Shown here: one piece after another, positions 41,312-50,572 of the stretch
Position numbering within the stretch: the stretch's first letter is position 1
Layout of the letters: every line of letters begins with the position of its first letter
Origin: Methylibium sp035762065
GTDB taxonomy: Bacteria > Pseudomonadota > Gammaproteobacteria > Burkholderiales > Burkholderiaceae_C
NCBI RefSeq assembly: GCF_035762065.1
Contig: NZ_DASTPW010000050.1
Span: 1 to 64,000, forward strand
Direction: 5' to 3'
DNA: 64,000 nucleotides
The notes under the pieces: model-generated
The model's input: the letters and a program-made list of their open reading frames with translations, nothing else
The model's database searches: none
Told to the model about the DNA's origin: nothing
Position numbers and translations under genes: made by a program

Positions 41312-42214
41312 ATGGACCGCCGCGCCTTCCTCGCCGCCGCGCTGACCGGCGCCTCGACCGGCCTGCGCGCCGCCGAGCCGGTCACGCGCCCGATCGGCCT
41401 GCGCACGGGCGCGCCGCAGCCGCTGCCGCTGATCGGCATGGGCACTTGGCAGACCTTCGACGTCGGCCCGAACCCGGCCGCGCTCGAGCGGCGCCGGCAG
41501 GTGCTGCGGCACTTCTTCGAGGCCGGCGGCGGCGTGATCGACTCGTCGCCGATGTACGGCCGCGCCGAGCGCGTCGTCGGCGAGCTGCTGCCGCGCGACG
41601 CGGTGCGCGCCGGCAAGCTGTTCGCCGCGACCAAGGTCTGGACGCCGTTCGACGCCTCCGGTGCCGAGCAGCACGCCGATTCGCTGGCGCTGTGGAAGCT
41701 CGCGCGGCTCGATCTCCAGCAGGTGCACAACCTGCTCAACACCGCCGCGCACCTCAAGACGCTGCGCGCGGCGCGCGATCGCGGCGAGGTGCGCTTCCTC
41801 GGCGCCACCACCTCGCACGGCCGGCGCCACGACGAGATGCTGGCGCTGGTCAGGCGCGAGCCGCTCGATGCGATCCAGCTGACCTACAACCTCGCCGACA
41901 CGAGCGCCGAGCCGCTGATCGCCGAGGCGGCGACACGTGGCATCGCGGTGATCGTCAACCGGCCCTTCGACGGCGGCGCGCTGCCGCGGCGGCTCGAAGG
42001 TAAGCCGCTGCCCGGCTGGGCGCGCGACATCGACGCGGCCGGCTGGCCCCAGCTGCTGCTGAAGTGGGTGGTGAGCCACCCGGGCGTGACCTGCGCGATC
42101 CCGGCCACCGGCGATCCGGCGCACATGCTGCAGAACATGGCGGCCGGGCGCGGGCGGCTGCCCGACGCCGCACTGCGGCGGCGCATCGAGGACGCGGTGC
42201 GCGCGCTGGTTTGA
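41312..42214 (+). CDS. Aldo/keto reductase with an exported-type N-terminus
   Basis: A 300-residue NADPH-type aldo/keto reductase barrel. It shows the GMGTW start of the barrel, an active-site region SSPMYGRAE with the catalytic Tyr, and KVWTP. The N-terminus MDRRAFLAAALTGAS resembles a twin-arginine signal (RRAFL), suggesting a periplasmic enzyme, unusual for the family. The substrate is unknown. It follows pncC on the same strand. Confidence 0.85.
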   Translation: MDRRAFLAAALTGASTGLRAAEPVTRPIGLRTGAPQPLPLIGMGTWQTFDVGPNPAALERRRQVLRHFFEAGGGVIDSSPMYGRAERVVGELLPRDAVRAGKLFAATKVWTPFDASGAEQHADSLALWKLARLDLQQVHNLLNTAAHLKTLRAARDRGEVRFLGATTSHGRRHDEMLALVRREPLDAIQLTYNLADTSAEPLIAEAATRGIAVIVNRPFDGGALPRRLEGKPLPGWARDIDAAGWPQLLLKWVVSHPGVTCAIPATGDPAHMLQNMAAGRGRLPDAALRRRIEDAVRALV

Positions 42215-42284
42215 GAGCCGCTCGATGCGGCGTTCCGGCCGCTGCGGTTCGCGCGGGCCCGGCGCGCGGCGGCGCGTGGGTCGG

Positions 42285-42926
42285 TCAGGTGCGCCCGCCG
42301 AGCGCGCGGTCGTGCAGCCAGTCGCCGACCGCGCCGGGCTGCGTCGTCGCGCGGCCGGCGCGGCGACGCTCGGCGCGCGCGGTGTCGCGGCCCACGGCGA
42401 TCAGCACCGCCAGCACCGCCGCGAAGCTCAGCAGGAACACGACCGCGCCGCCTTCGAGCACGCGGCCGAGGGGCACGACGCCGTTCCAGGGCCGGGCGAT
42501 GCCGAGGAAGGCGCAGTACAGCCAAAGGCTGTTCGACACCGCCACCGGCGCCGCCACCGCGATCGTCTCGCTGAAGCGCCAGCGCGCGACGCGACGCGCG
42601 CGGGCGAGCCAGCGGAAGGTGTGCAGGTGCAGCCAGGCGGCGTTAAGCGTCAGCACGGCGACCAGCATCAGCTTGCCGATCAGCTTCGGATTGCCGCTCA
42701 GGTAGGCGGGGTCCTCCTGGTGGCCCAGCCACAGGAGCAGCGCGCCGCTCGCCCACAGCACGGCCAGCGACACGCCCACCAACCGCATCACGTAGGCATT
42801 CGGCGGCGCCAGCCGCAGCCTGCGTTCGCGCAGCCGCGCGAGCAGCCGCAGGTCCGTCGCGATGATCGCGCCCAGCGCGGTGCAGACGGCGAGCAGGTGG
42901 ACGAAGACGACGATGAGCTTCAGCAT
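42285..42926 (-). CDS. Small integral membrane protein of unknown function
   Basis: A 213-residue protein with about five hydrophobic helices (starting MLKLIVVFVHLLAV), several histidines in or near the membrane segments (H12, plus histidines in LGHQEDP, WLHLHTF) and a basic C-terminal tail. The pattern is reminiscent of membrane cytochrome-like or DUF2214-type proteins, but I cannot confirm a family. Neighbours give no functional clue. The start is the ATG at 42926. Confidence 0.6.
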   Translation of the reverse strand: MLKLIVVFVHLLAVCTALGAIIATDLRLLARLRERRLRLAPPNAYVMRLVGVSLAVLWASGALLLWLGHQEDPAYLSGNPKLIGKLMLVAVLTLNAAWLHLHTFRWLARARRVARWRFSETIAVAAPVAVSNSLWLYCAFLGIARPWNGVVPLGRVLEGGAVVFLLSFAAVLAVLIAVGRDTARAERRRAGRATTQPGAVGDWLHDRALGGRT

Positions 42927-43097
42927 GCGCAATAACCGGATCGAAGGCCGCCGCAGTTGCGGTTACATCTCGGCAGTGTCGTGGCCGACCCCCCTGAATG
43001 GGTGTTACGCCGTGTAGGCCTTGTGACCGGCTGATCCGTCGCCGCGCCGCCGACGTGCGGTCCGTCATGCGCGGCCGGTTCCGCCGCAGCCGGCCGA

Positions 43098-44213
43098 TCA
43101 GGCCGCCGGCACCGCCAGCCGCAGCGGTGCCGCCCGGCCGGCGCCGCTGCCGGCCAGCGCCGCGCGCACCGCGTCGCCCAGGCCCAGCAGCCAGGCTCGC
43201 AGCGCCTGCCAGGCGTCGGCCGGCCAGCGCGCATCGGGCAGGCCCTTGCAGATGCCGTCGACCACGTGCGCGTCGGCCAGCAGCGCATCGAGCGCGAGCG
43301 CGTCGAGCCGCGGCAGCAGCCGCTCGAACAGCTTTTCCTTCGTGCCCCAGACGCGCTGCTCGCGCAGCGCCATCGCGAGCGGCCGGCCGCCGGCCGCCGC
43401 GGCCTTGCAGGCGCGCAGCGCGCGCAGGTCCTCGGCCAGCGTCCAGTGCACGAAGACCGCCGATTCGCCCTCGGCCGCGAGGCCGTCGAGCATGCGCAGC
43501 GAGCGCGCCGCCTGTCCGGCCCAGACCGCCTCGGCCAGCTGCGGCACGCCGTAGCGCGCGACGTTCAGCACCGCCGCGGCGACCTGCTCGTAGCTCAGCT
43601 CGCCCGGCGGATGCAGCAGGCCGAGCTTGTCGATCTCCTGGCGCGCCGCGAGCAGGTGGCCTTCGACGCGATCGGCGAAGAAGGCCAGCGTGCGCTGGCC
43701 CTCCTCGCCGGCTCGCACCCGCTGCCCCTGGCGCGCGAGCCGCTGCGCGATCCACGCCGGCAGCGCGGCGCGTTCGACCGGGTCAAGCCGCAGCGACACG
43801 CCGGCCGCGTCGAGCGCGGCGAACCAGGCGCTTTGCTGCTGCTGGCGGTCGAGCCGGCCGGTGCTGACGATTGTCAGCACGCCCGCGGGTTCGTCGCCGC
43901 GCAAGGTCTCGGCATAGCGCTGCAAGGCCTGCGAACCGTCCTTGCCTGGCTTGCCCGAGGGGATGCGGATCTCGACGATCTTGGAGGCGGCGAACAGGCT
44001 CATCGACGCGGCCGAGCCGAGCAGCGAGCTCCAGTCGAAGCGTGCGCCGGCGACGCTGTGGACCTCGCGCTCCTCGTAGCCCGCACGGCGCGCGGCGGCG
44101 CGGATCGCGTCGGCCGCTTCCTGCGCGAGCAGCGGCTCGTCGCCGTGCAGCAGGTACAGCGGCTTCAGGCCGCGTGCGAGCTGCGCCTCGAGTGCGTCGA
44201 GCCTGAGCTGCAT
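43098..44213 (-). CDS. holA: DNA polymerase III subunit delta
   Basis: A 371-residue clamp-loader subunit with the N-terminal AAA+-like domain (LKPLYLLHGDEPLLAQEA) and a C-terminal collar domain. The sequence is divergent, as usual for HolA. It follows lptE after four bases; the lptE-holA pair downstream of leuS is the standard proteobacterial order, which supports both calls. Confidence 0.93.
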   Translation of the reverse strand: MQLRLDALEAQLARGLKPLYLLHGDEPLLAQEAADAIRAAARRAGYEEREVHSVAGARFDWSSLLGSAASMSLFAASKIVEIRIPSGKPGKDGSQALQRYAETLRGDEPAGVLTIVSTGRLDRQQQQSAWFAALDAAGVSLRLDPVERAALPAWIAQRLARQGQRVRAGEEGQRTLAFFADRVEGHLLAARQEIDKLGLLHPPGELSYEQVAAAVLNVARYGVPQLAEAVWAGQAARSLRMLDGLAAEGESAVFVHWTLAEDLRALRACKAAAAGGRPLAMALREQRVWGTKEKLFERLLPRLDALALDALLADAHVVDGICKGLPDARWPADAWQALRAWLLGLGDAVRAALAGSGAGRAAPLRLAVPAA

Positions 44214-44217
44214 CGGT

Positions 44218-44736
44218 TCACGGAGGCGGCACGGCCGCGAGCTGCCGCATCACCTGATCGACGATGTCGGCCTGCATCGCGCGGTAGAGCGTCGCCTCTT
44301 CCTGCTCCTTCGCGAGCGCCTGGGTCTCGTTGAAGCTCAGCGGGCGCTCGAGGATCAGCGGCGTGTCGCGGATCAGCACGCGGCCGGCGGGCGTGCGCAG
44401 GCGAAAGGTGAAGCGGCTGCGCAGCGTGAGGTCGCGCACCTGGCCGGCGGCCGTCTGCGCGGAGACGACGCGGTCGCGCGCCTCTTCGATCGTCTCGAGC
44501 ACCACCTGCGCCTGCGCCGGGGTCTCGACGACGCGGGTCGCGCCGCTGGCCTCGATCGAGCGGCGCAGCGCCTCGATGAAGGCCGAGCGCGGCTGGAAGC
44601 CGGCGAGCTGGATCGTCGAGAACGCGAGCACCGGCGGCTGGCGCAGCTTGAAGCCGCAGCCGGCGAGCGGCGCGGCGACGGGCGCCAGCAGCGCGGCGCC
44701 GAGCAGCGCGCGGCGCGAGCGTTCAGACGACCACAT
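44218..44736 (-). CDS. lptE: LPS-assembly lipoprotein
   Basis: A 172-residue outer-membrane lipoprotein that plugs the LptD barrel. Signal and lipobox LAGC put the lipidated cysteine at residue 27, followed by GFKLRQ, the classic LptE start. Residues 40-165 are a mixed alpha-beta domain. Its start overlaps the leuS stop by 14 bases, so the two are translationally coupled. Confidence 0.92.
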   Translation of the reverse strand: MWSSERSRRALLGAALLAPVAAPLAGCGFKLRQPPVLAFSTIQLAGFQPRSAFIEALRRSIEASGATRVVETPAQAQVVLETIEEARDRVVSAQTAAGQVRDLTLRSRFTFRLRTPAGRVLIRDTPLILERPLSFNETQALAKEQEEATLYRAMQADIVDQVMRQLAAVPPP

Positions 44737-47401
44737 TGACGAGCCGCCCCGGCACGATCACCACCTTCTTCGGGCTGCGCCCCTCGGCGAACTTCGCGAA
44801 CTCGGGCGCGGCCAGCGCGGCCGCCTCGATCGCGGCCTTCGCGGCCGCAGCCGGCACGGTGATCGAGCCGCGGTGCTTGCCGTTGACCTGCAGCACGAGC
44901 TCGATCTCGTCTTGCAGCAGCGCGGCCTCGTCGACCTGCGGCCAGGGCGCGTCGAGCAGATCGCCGTAGGCGGCGACGTAGCCGAGCTCGGTCCACAACG
45001 CATGCGCGATGTGGGGTGCCGCCGGGTAGAGCACGCGCAGCAGGATGCCGAAGGCTTCGCGGCGAACCGCGTCGTCGGCGGGCGCGTCCTGCAGCGTCGC
45101 GCCGTCGAGCGCGTTCAGCAGCTTCATCGCCCCCGAGACGACGGTGTTGTATTGCAGCCGGTCGTAGTCGTGGGTGATCTGGCGCAGCAGCGCGTGCACC
45201 TCGCGCCGCAGGTCCTGCGCGGCGCGCGAGGCGCCGGTGGTGTCCGGCCCGGCCGCCCGCACGCCTTCCTTGTGCCGCATCGCCTGCGACCACAGCCGGC
45301 GCAGGTAGCGAAAGCTCCCCTCGGCCCCGCTGTCCGACCACGCCGCGCTCTGGTCGGGCGGGCCCGCGAACATCGTGAACAGCCGCGCGGTGTCGGCGCC
45401 GAACCTGGCGATGATGTCGCGCGGCTCGACGACGTTGTTCTTGCTCTTCGACATCTTCTCGATGCCGCCGAGCATCACCGGCTGGCCGTCGTCCTTCGCC
45501 TTGGCCGCGACCGGCGCGCCCTTGTCGTCGTAGGCGATCTCGACCTCGCTCGGGTAGAACCAGCGGCGCTTGCCGCCCGCGTCGTCCCGGTAGAAGCACT
45601 CGTTGAGCAGCATCCCCTGCGTGAAGAGCCGGGTGAAGGGCTCGTCGAACTTCACTAGGCCGAGGTCGCGCATCGCCTTCGTCCAGAACCGGGCGTAGAG
45701 CAGGTGCAGCACCGCATGCTCGATGCCGCCGATGTACTGGTCCATCGGGTTCCAGTAGTCGTTGCGCGCATCGACCATCGTCGGCGCGTCCGGGCAGGCG
45801 TAGCGCATGTAGTACCAGGCCGAATCGACGAAGGTGTCCATCGTGTCGGTCTCGCGCTGCGCCGGCTTGCCGCACGCCGGGCAGGCGACGTTCAGGAAGC
45901 CGGCGTGCTTGCTCAGCGGGTTGCCGCTGCCGTCGGGCACCAGGTCTTCCGGCAGCACGACCGGCAGGTCGCGCTCGGGCACCGGCACCGATCCGCAGGC
46001 GTCGCAATGGATGATCGGGATCGGCGTGCCCCAGTAGCGCTGGCGGCTGATGCCCCAGTCGCGCAGCCGCCAAGTCGTCTTCTTGCCGCCCAGGCCCTTG
46101 GCTTCGAGCGCATGCGCGACCGCGTCGATCGCGTCCCGGTGCGCGAGTCCGCTCCAGTTGTGCGAGTTGATGGTGATGCCGCGTTGCTTGTCGGCGTACC
46201 ACTCGTGCCAGTGCCGGTAGTCGAAGTGCTCGCCGTCGACGTGGATCACCTGCAGGATGTCGATGCCGTACTTCTTCGCGAACGCGAAGTCGCGCTCGTC
46301 GTGCGCGGGCACGCCCATCACCGCGCCGTCGCCGTAGCCCATCAGCACGTAGTTGCCGACCCACACCGGCACGTCCAGCCCCGAAAGCGGATGCGTGACG
46401 ACCAGGCCGGTGGGCACGCCCTCCTTGTCCTTCGTCGCGAGCTCGGCTTCGGTGGTGCCGCCGGCCTTGCAGGCCTCGATGAAGGCGGCGACCTTCGGGT
46501 TCGTCTGCGCGGCGTGCGTCGCGAGCGGGTGTTCGGGCGCGACGGCGCAGAAGGTCACGCCCATGATCGTGTCGGCGCGCGTGGTGAAGACGTACAGCCG
46601 GCCGTCGCCGATCAGCGCGCCGCTCGCATCGGTGATCGCGTGCGGGAAGGCGAAGCGCACGCCTTCGCTGCGGCCGATCCAGTGCTCCTGCATCAGCCGC
46701 ACGCGCTCGGGCCAGCCGTGCAGGTAGCCCGGCGCGGACGGGTCGGCGACGTTGGCGAGCAGTTCGTCGGCGTACTGCGTGATCGCGAGGTAGTAGCCGG
46801 GGATCTCGCGCTTCTCGACGATGGCGCCGCTGCGCCAGCCGCGGCCGTTCTCGACCTGCTCGTTCGCGAGCACCGTCTGGTCGACCGGGTCCCAGTTGAC
46901 GATCTGCGTCTTGCGGTAGGCGATGCCCTTCTCGAGCATCTTCAGGAAGAACCACTGGTTCCAGCGGTAGTAGTCGGGGTCGCAGGTGGCGACCTCGCGC
47001 TTCCAGTCGAAGGCCAGCCCGAGCGGCTGCATCTGCGCCTTCATGTCGGCGATGTTGGCGCGCGTCCACTGTGCGGGCGGCACGCCGCTGGCGATCGCCG
47101 CGTTCTCCGCCGGCAGGCCGAAGGCGTCCCAGCCCATCGGCATCAGCACGTTGTGGCCCTTCATCCGCAGGTAGCGGGCCATCATGTCGTTGATGGTGTA
47201 GTTGCGCACATGGCCCATGTGCAGCTTGCCGCTCGGGTAGGGAAGCATCGAGCAGGCGTAGAACTTCGGGCGCGGCCGGCCGTCCGTGCCGACGGCGTGT
47301 TCCTCGACGCGGTAGGCCCCGCGTTCCTGCCAGTGCTGCTGGGCCTGGGCTTCGACCTCTTGCGGCCGGTAGTTCGCGACGGATTCTTGGGGGGCGCTCA
47401 T
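44723..47401 (-). CDS. leuS: Leucine-tRNA ligase
   Basis: An 892-residue class I synthetase with HMGH at 61-64, an internal editing domain and KMSKS at 649-653 (in EKMSKSKNN). Full length. It is transcribed with lptE and holA below it and is preceded by exbD on the same strand after about 50 bases. Confidence 0.97.
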   Translation of the reverse strand: MSAPQESVANYRPQEVEAQAQQHWQERGAYRVEEHAVGTDGRPRPKFYACSMLPYPSGKLHMGHVRNYTINDMMARYLRMKGHNVLMPMGWDAFGLPAENAAIASGVPPAQWTRANIADMKAQMQPLGLAFDWKREVATCDPDYYRWNQWFFLKMLEKGIAYRKTQIVNWDPVDQTVLANEQVENGRGWRSGAIVEKREIPGYYLAITQYADELLANVADPSAPGYLHGWPERVRLMQEHWIGRSEGVRFAFPHAITDASGALIGDGRLYVFTTRADTIMGVTFCAVAPEHPLATHAAQTNPKVAAFIEACKAGGTTEAELATKDKEGVPTGLVVTHPLSGLDVPVWVGNYVLMGYGDGAVMGVPAHDERDFAFAKKYGIDILQVIHVDGEHFDYRHWHEWYADKQRGITINSHNWSGLAHRDAIDAVAHALEAKGLGGKKTTWRLRDWGISRQRYWGTPIPIIHCDACGSVPVPERDLPVVLPEDLVPDGSGNPLSKHAGFLNVACPACGKPAQRETDTMDTFVDSAWYYMRYACPDAPTMVDARNDYWNPMDQYIGGIEHAVLHLLYARFWTKAMRDLGLVKFDEPFTRLFTQGMLLNECFYRDDAGGKRRWFYPSEVEIAYDDKGAPVAAKAKDDGQPVMLGGIEKMSKSKNNVVEPRDIIARFGADTARLFTMFAGPPDQSAAWSDSGAEGSFRYLRRLWSQAMRHKEGVRAAGPDTTGASRAAQDLRREVHALLRQITHDYDRLQYNTVVSGAMKLLNALDGATLQDAPADDAVRREAFGILLRVLYPAAPHIAHALWTELGYVAAYGDLLDAPWPQVDEAALLQDEIELVLQVNGKHRGSITVPAAAAKAAIEAAALAAPEFAKFAEGRSPKKVVIVPGRLVNVVV

Positions 47402-47453
47402 GGTCGAGCGAGTTTAGGCGGCGAGGCTTCGCGCGTGCCCCGGCGGGCGGCCG

Positions 47454-47891
47454 TCAACGGGGCGGCGGCTCGGCCCTTGCGACGAAGGCGATGCGGTTCA
47501 GGCCGGCGGCCTGCAGGCGGCCGATCAACGCGGCCACGCGGCCATAGGCCACCGCCTCGTCGGCGCGCAACTGCACCTCGATGCCCGGCTGGCGCCGCGC
47601 GGCTTCGGCCAGGCGCGCGTCGAGCGCCGCTTCGTCGATCGCCTCGGTTCGCGTGCCTTCGCCGAACTGCAGCGCGCCGTCGGCCGTCATCGCGAGGCTG
47701 AGGAATTCGCCGGCGTCGGCTGGCGTCGCGGCGTCGCTTGCCGGAAGGTCGAGCTTCAGGCTCGAAGCCATCAGCGGCGCGGCGATCATGAAGATCACCA
47801 GCAGCACCAGCATCACGTCGATCAGCGGCGTCATGTTGATGTCGCTCATCGGCGCCGGCGCGGCGGTGCGTTCGAGGCGGCCGAAGGGCAT
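47454..47891 (-). CDS. exbD: ExbD/TolR-family biopolymer transport protein
   Basis: A 145-residue inner-membrane protein: a short cytoplasmic N-terminus, one membrane helix (about 22-42) whose DVMLVLLVIFM contains the conserved Asp for proton transfer, and a periplasmic domain. It is co-encoded with exbB three bases upstream. No tonB is adjacent, so it could also act with Tol. The exb/tol distinction is not resolved. Confidence 0.9.
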   Translation of the reverse strand: MPFGRLERTAAPAPMSDINMTPLIDVMLVLLVIFMIAAPLMASSLKLDLPASDAATPADAGEFLSLAMTADGALQFGEGTRTEAIDEAALDARLAEAARRQPGIEVQLRADEAVAYGRVAALIGRLQAAGLNRIAFVARAEPPPR

Positions 47892-47894
47892 CGC

Positions 47895-48587
47895 TCAGCC
47901 CGCGGGATCGAGGCGCGCGAGCGGGCTGCCGCCGGCCGCCGCTTGCGCATCCAGCAGCATCTCGCGCAGGTCATGCGCGAAACCCTCCAGCTCCGCCTCG
48001 CAGGCCCCCACCTGCTGGCCGAACACGTTGTAGGCCAGCACCGCGGGAATGGCGACCGCGAGGCCGGCGGCCGTCATGACCAGCGCCTCCCCGACCGGTG
48101 CGGCGATGCGCTCGATGCCGAAGCTGCCGCCGCCGGCGAGACCGAGCAGCGCGTGGTAGATGCTCCAGACCGTGCCGAACAGGCCGATGAAGGGTGCGGT
48201 CGCGCCGATCGACGCGAGCGCCACCTGGCCGAAGCGCAGCTGCGCGAGCACGCGGTGCAGTGCGTCGCGCAGCCGGCGCGTGAGCTGCGAGCCGCGCTGC
48301 GCGGCGGCCTCGAGGGTGCCGCCGCGCGCCTCCTGCAAGCCGGCATCGACCAGCGGCTGCAAGGTGGCTTCGCGGTCGAAGGCGACGAGCTGCGCTCGCG
48401 CGGTCGCCACGTCGCTCGCCGACCAGAACACCGGGATCGCGCGCGCGAGATCACGCCGCACGCGGCCGAGCAGCCAGCCCTTCCAGACGATCAGCACCCA
48501 GGCCGCGACCGACATCGTCAGCAGCATGGCCGCCACGCCGCGCGTCACCGCATCGCCGGCGCGCCACAACTCGCCGAGCCCGTCCAT
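47895..48587 (-). CDS. exbB: ExbB/TolQ/MotA-type proton channel
   Basis: A 230-residue membrane protein with three helices (about 15-37, 140-165, 170-200), carrying the conserved GATAPFIGLFGTVWSIYHAL block of the ExbB/TolQ channel. Together with ExbD it energises outer-membrane transport. The ATG overlaps the dapB stop (ATGA), placing it in a bamE-dapB-exbB-exbD-leuS string. Confidence 0.92.
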   Translation of the reverse strand: MDGLGELWRAGDAVTRGVAAMLLTMSVAAWVLIVWKGWLLGRVRRDLARAIPVFWSASDVATARAQLVAFDREATLQPLVDAGLQEARGGTLEAAAQRGSQLTRRLRDALHRVLAQLRFGQVALASIGATAPFIGLFGTVWSIYHALLGLAGGGSFGIERIAAPVGEALVMTAAGLAVAIPAVLAYNVFGQQVGACEAELEGFAHDLREMLLDAQAAAGGSPLARLDPAG

Positions 48588-49408
48588 CAGCGGGCCAGGC
48601 CGAGGACCGCATCCATGCCGTACAGGCCGCTCGCACGGCCGGCGAGGAAGCGCACGGCGCGCAGGCTGCCCTGCGCGTAGGTGGCGCGGCTGCTCGACTT
48701 GTGGGTGATCTCGACGCGCTCGCCGGCGCCCATGAACATCACCGTGTGGTCGCCGACGACATCGCCGCCGCGCACGGTGGCGAAGCCGATGGTCGAGGGG
48801 TCGCGCTCCCCGGTGACGCCCTCGCGGCCATGGACCGCGCAGGCCTTCAGGTCGCGCCCGAGCGCCTCGGCGACGACCTCGCCCCTCTTCAGCGCGGTGC
48901 CGCTCGGCGCATCCACCTTGTGGCGGTGGTGGGCCTCGACGATCTCGATGTCGTAGCCCTCGGCCAGCGCCTTCGCGGCGGTGGCGATCAACTGCAACAC
49001 GAGGTTGACGCCGACGCTCATGTTCGGTGCCATCACGATCGCGATGCGCCCGGCGGCCTCCGCGATCGCCGCCTTGCCGGCGGCATCGAAGCCGGTCGTG
49101 CCGATGACCATCTGCACGCCGAGCTCGCGGCAGACGGCCACGTGCGCCAATGTCCCTTCGGGGCGGGTGAAGTCGATCAGCACGTCGCAGCCGGCGAGCG
49201 CGGCGCGCGGGTCGTCGCCCACCGTCGGGCCGCTCGCGTCGCCGAGGAAGGCGGTGGCAGGCTGGCCGACGAGGGGGCTGCCCGGGCGGTCGAGTGCGGC
49301 GGCGAGCACGCAGTCGTCGGCTGCGAGCACCGCCTCGATCAGCATGCGGCCCATGCGCCCCGACACGCCGGCGATCGCGACCCGGCGCCGGCCGGCCGGC
49401 GCGCTCAC
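48587..49408 (-). CDS. dapB: 4-hydroxy-tetrahydrodipicolinate reductase
   Basis: A 273-residue enzyme of the diaminopimelate/lysine pathway. The NAD(P)H motif GVSGRMGRML is at the N-terminus and the catalytic EAHHRHKVDAPSGTA block near residue 155. Start overlaps the bamE stop (ATGA). Confidence 0.96.
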   Translation of the reverse strand: MSAPAGRRRVAIAGVSGRMGRMLIEAVLAADDCVLAAALDRPGSPLVGQPATAFLGDASGPTVGDDPRAALAGCDVLIDFTRPEGTLAHVAVCRELGVQMVIGTTGFDAAGKAAIAEAAGRIAIVMAPNMSVGVNLVLQLIATAAKALAEGYDIEIVEAHHRHKVDAPSGTALKRGEVVAEALGRDLKACAVHGREGVTGERDPSTIGFATVRGGDVVGDHTVMFMGAGERVEITHKSSSRATYAQGSLRAVRFLAGRASGLYGMDAVLGLAR

Positions 49409-49983
49409 TGCGGTGCCCCGCTCGCGGCCTCGAGCGGCGGATAGGTGCGCGCGGGGCCGACCGCGCCTTCGCCGGCCTCCGACGCCGCGGCGCTGCGTGC
49501 CGGCGCGGCCTTCGGCGAGGGCAACGCGCGCAGCTGCTCGTCGTCGAGCGAAAGCTTGGGCGCCTTGCCGGACTTGGTGCGCGCGGTGTCGATCGAGACG
49601 ACGAACTCGCGCTCGGACGGCAGCTCGTCGGACTCGATCGACTTCATCAGCTCGCCGTCGAACAGCACCGTGACCCGGCGCTGCTGGTAGGGCGCGCCCT
49701 GGCGCCGGATCGTGAACACGTAGTCCCAGCGATCGGCATGGAAGATGTCGGTGAGCAGCGGCGAGCCGAGCGCGTCGCGCACCTGCGCGCGGCTCATGCC
49801 GGGCTTCACCGCCGCGGCCATCTCGCGGGTGACGACGTTGCCCTGCACCACCTCGATGCGGTAGGGCGTGATCACGCCGAACAGGCTGTCGGCGGTGCGC
49901 TGCGACGCACAGGCCGCGAGAGCGGCGGTCGCGAGGGCCGCGAGCAGAAGACCGGCCGTGCGGCGGAAGGCAGCGAGACGCAT
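49405..49983 (-). CDS. bamE: Outer-membrane assembly lipoprotein BamE
   Basis: A 192-residue lipoprotein of the BAM complex (SmpA/OmlA family). The lipobox LAAC sets the lipidated Cys at residue 25. The fold region has VQGNVVTREMAAAVKPGMSRAQV and GSPLLTDIFHADRWDYVF, near-diagnostic for BamE. A C-terminal Pro/Ala-rich tail of about 50 residues is extra compared with E. coli. It heads a six- to seven-gene string and is divergent from fur, the usual betaproteobacterial layout. Confidence 0.94.
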   Translation of the reverse strand: MRLAAFRRTAGLLLAALATAALAACASQRTADSLFGVITPYRIEVVQGNVVTREMAAAVKPGMSRAQVRDALGSPLLTDIFHADRWDYVFTIRRQGAPYQQRRVTVLFDGELMKSIESDELPSEREFVVSIDTARTKSGKAPKLSLDDEQLRALPSPKAAPARSAAASEAGEGAVGPARTYPPLEAASGAPQ

Positions 49984-50136
49984 GGGATGGAGCCGCTCGG
50001 GCGCTGAGGAGTCAGGGGAAAGCGCGTCCTCGTGATGCGGCCAGGAGCTGGCGAACGCGCTCGTATGATCGAGAAATTCTAGTGGGCGCCGTCAGGGCGA
50101 CCGCCTTCCGTAAGCCCCGCGCCGAGCGAGATCCGC

Positions 50137-50571
50137 ATGAGCCAAGCCGACGAACTGAAGAGCAGCGGCCTGAAGGCGACGCTGCCGCGCATCAAGATCC
50201 TCGAGGTGTTCCAGCGGGCCTCGGTGCGGCACATGACCGCCGAGGACGTCTACAAGATCCTCCTGGCCGAGCACTCCGACATCGGCCTGGCCACCGTCTA
50301 CCGGGTGCTGATGCAGTTCGAGCAGGCGGGGATCCTGTCGCGCAACCACTTCGAGTCGGGCAAGTCGGTCTTCGAACTGAACGAGGGCCAGCACCACGAC
50401 CATCTGGTGTGCCTGGATTGCGGCCGCGTCGAGGAGTTCTTCGACGCGGAGATCGAGTCGCGTCAGCGCTCGATCGCCACCGACCGCGGCTTTGCGCTGC
50501 AGGAGCATGCGCTGTCGCTGTACGCGACCTGCACGAAGAAGAACTGCCCGCACCGGCCGGTGCGCAAGTAG
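50137..50571 (+). CDS. fur: Ferric uptake regulator
   Basis: A 144-residue zinc/iron-dependent repressor with a winged helix domain (about 1-80, ending VYRVLMQFEQAG) and a dimerisation domain with the metal-binding block HHDHLVCLDCG and a second CxxxxC pair (CTKKNC). No obvious Fur box is seen in its promoter, so autoregulation is uncertain. Divergent from bamE with about 153 bases between starts. Confidence 0.97.
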   Translation: MSQADELKSSGLKATLPRIKILEVFQRASVRHMTAEDVYKILLAEHSDIGLATVYRVLMQFEQAGILSRNHFESGKSVFELNEGQHHDHLVCLDCGRVEEFFDAEIESRQRSIATDRGFALQEHALSLYATCTKKNCPHRPVRK

Positions 50572-50572
50572 C

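Noticed and set aside
42933..43097. Possible RNA gene in the gap between the membrane protein and holA
   Set aside because: No tRNA-like cloverleaf or T-loop consensus is visible; the stretch shows only ordinary GC-rich hairpins.
49984..50136. Fur box in the fur/bamE divergent promoter
   Set aside because: The AT-rich patch GAGAAATTCTAG does not match the 19-bp Fur consensus closely enough.
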